A stretch of DNA of 64,000 bases, from NCBI GenBank assembly GCA_963698015.1, contig OY969109.1, forward strand, positions 1,116,001 to 1,180,000. Reading direction: 5' to 3'. The notes beneath the pieces were generated by a model. That model did no database searches. It was not told where the DNA came from and saw only the letters and a program-made list of their open reading frames with translations. This document shows positions 63,537 to 64,000 of the stretch, piece after piece (the first letter of the stretch is position 1; each line of letters starts with the position of its first letter). The DNA comes from VAXT01 sp963698015 (GTDB lineage: Bacteria; Actinomycetota; Thermoleophilia; Gaiellales; Gaiellaceae). The position numbers were made by a program, and so were the translations under genes.

Positions 63537-64000
63537 CAGACCTGGTGCCGGCCCGCGACGCGCCGCACGATCAGCTGAGCGGCGAGGTTGGCGATCAGGG
63601 AGAAGACGAGGAGGATGACGGCGAGGTAGACGAGCGACGCAACCTGGAGCGCCGTGTCCGCGCCCTGGTACTGGCCTGCGATCCGGCTGGCCAGCGTGTC
63701 GCCAGGATCGAACAGGGACGTGTTGATCGCGACTCGGTTTCCGATCACCTGCGTGACCGCGATCGCCTCGCCGAGGGCTCGGCCGAGACCAAGGATGAGC
63801 GCGGCAGCGATCCCGGCCCGGGCGTACGGGAAGACGACGCCTCGCACGACCTCCCAGCGCGTCGCCCCGAGAGCGAGTGCGCCGTCCTTCAGCTCGGCCG
63901 GAACACCGATGAAGAGCTCGCGGCAAATACTGGAGACGATCGGGATGATCATGATCGTCAGGATCAGGATCGCCGCGAACATGTTGGACCCAACACTCGG
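63536..64000 (-). CDS. pstC: phosphate ABC transporter permease PstC, C-terminal part (runs off the window)
   Basis: About 154 C-terminal residues of PstC lie in the window, with the EAA loop LKDGALALGATRWEVVRGVV and the conserved GRALGEAIAVTQVIGN. The frame stays open through base 64000, so the start and probably pstS lie further right. PstC pairs with PstA to form the phosphate channel. Confidence 0.92.
   Translation of the reverse strand, partial: PSVGSNMFAAILILTIMIIPIVSSICRELFIGVPAELKDGALALGATRWEVVRGVVFPYARAGIAAALILGLGRALGEAIAVTQVIGNRVAINTSLFDPGDTLASRIAGQYQGADTALQVASLVYLAVILLVFSLIANLAAQLIVRRVAGRHQV

Overview
The window is high-GC DNA with dense, often translationally coupled genes, many GTG/TTG starts and ATGA or TGATG overlaps. 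A caa3-type oxidase subunit II, actinobacterial-type LexA boxes (CGAAC-N4-GTTCG) and GTTCACC-type PHO boxes, a PPK1/Ppx/CHAD polyphosphate cluster and several gene families I associate with Thermoleophilia (Gaiellales/Solirubrobacterales) point to a deep-branching, aerobic, free-living actinobacterium. The lineage is an inference; no rRNA or taxonomic marker was available to confirm it. Layout, left to right. 1-5071: end of a cytochrome c oxidase operon, a Kelch protein, a flavin disulfide oxidoreductase and msrB-msrA. 5072-14543: one tightly overlapping operon for uptake and breakdown of an amino sugar or glycoside (binding protein, two permeases, GH4 glycosidase, BadF-type kinase, MsiK-like ATPase, SIS-domain enzyme, NodB-type deacetylase), with a divergent ROK regulator. 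14595-16890: a beta-propeller/PASTA surface protein, a sigma-factor chimera and a PASTA remnant. 16891-19811: two SOS genes (DEDDh exonuclease/GIY-YIG fusion and DinB), each with a LexA box. 19824-23682: membrane, TPR, DUF2252 and aquaporin genes. 23788-38247: an accessory region bounded and subdivided by three direct repeats of the 3' half of tRNA-Arg(CCT). It holds a cyclase/ATPase regulator, a broken antiporter, an MFS pump, a second DUF2252 gene, LuxR-type regulators and several decayed genes, but no integrase. 38210-42330: uvsE, FAS1 and DUF378 genes diverging from a CarH-type B12 photoreceptor across an intergenic region with two arrays of 11-bp repeats. 42373-46616: PRC-barrel, macrodomain, lipoprotein and a drug-export ABC pair under a PadR regulator. 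46554-50327: SixA, VOC and PhzF genes and a TPP-riboswitch-controlled cytX. 50344-53245: modABC with a MerR-HTH/TOBE regulator. 53254-64000: uppP, then a phosphate/polyphosphate region (CYTH-CHAD, Nudix plus histidine phosphatase, ppx, ppk1, PHO-boxed response regulator, pstC-pstA-pstB). How the parts work together: the sugar operon is a self-contained transport-to-fructose-6-phosphate route; SOS genes handle DNA damage; CarH probably couples light to UV-damage repair and envelope genes; the right end couples phosphate sensing to phosphate uptake and polyphosphate storage. The most unusual observations are the CarH 11-bp repeat arrays between carH and the uvsE-side genes, the tRNA-Arg-anchored tandem island in which uvsE terminates inside the tRNA anticodon loop, the PHO box ahead of the regulator-ppk1 pair, and the sigma region-2 chimera.
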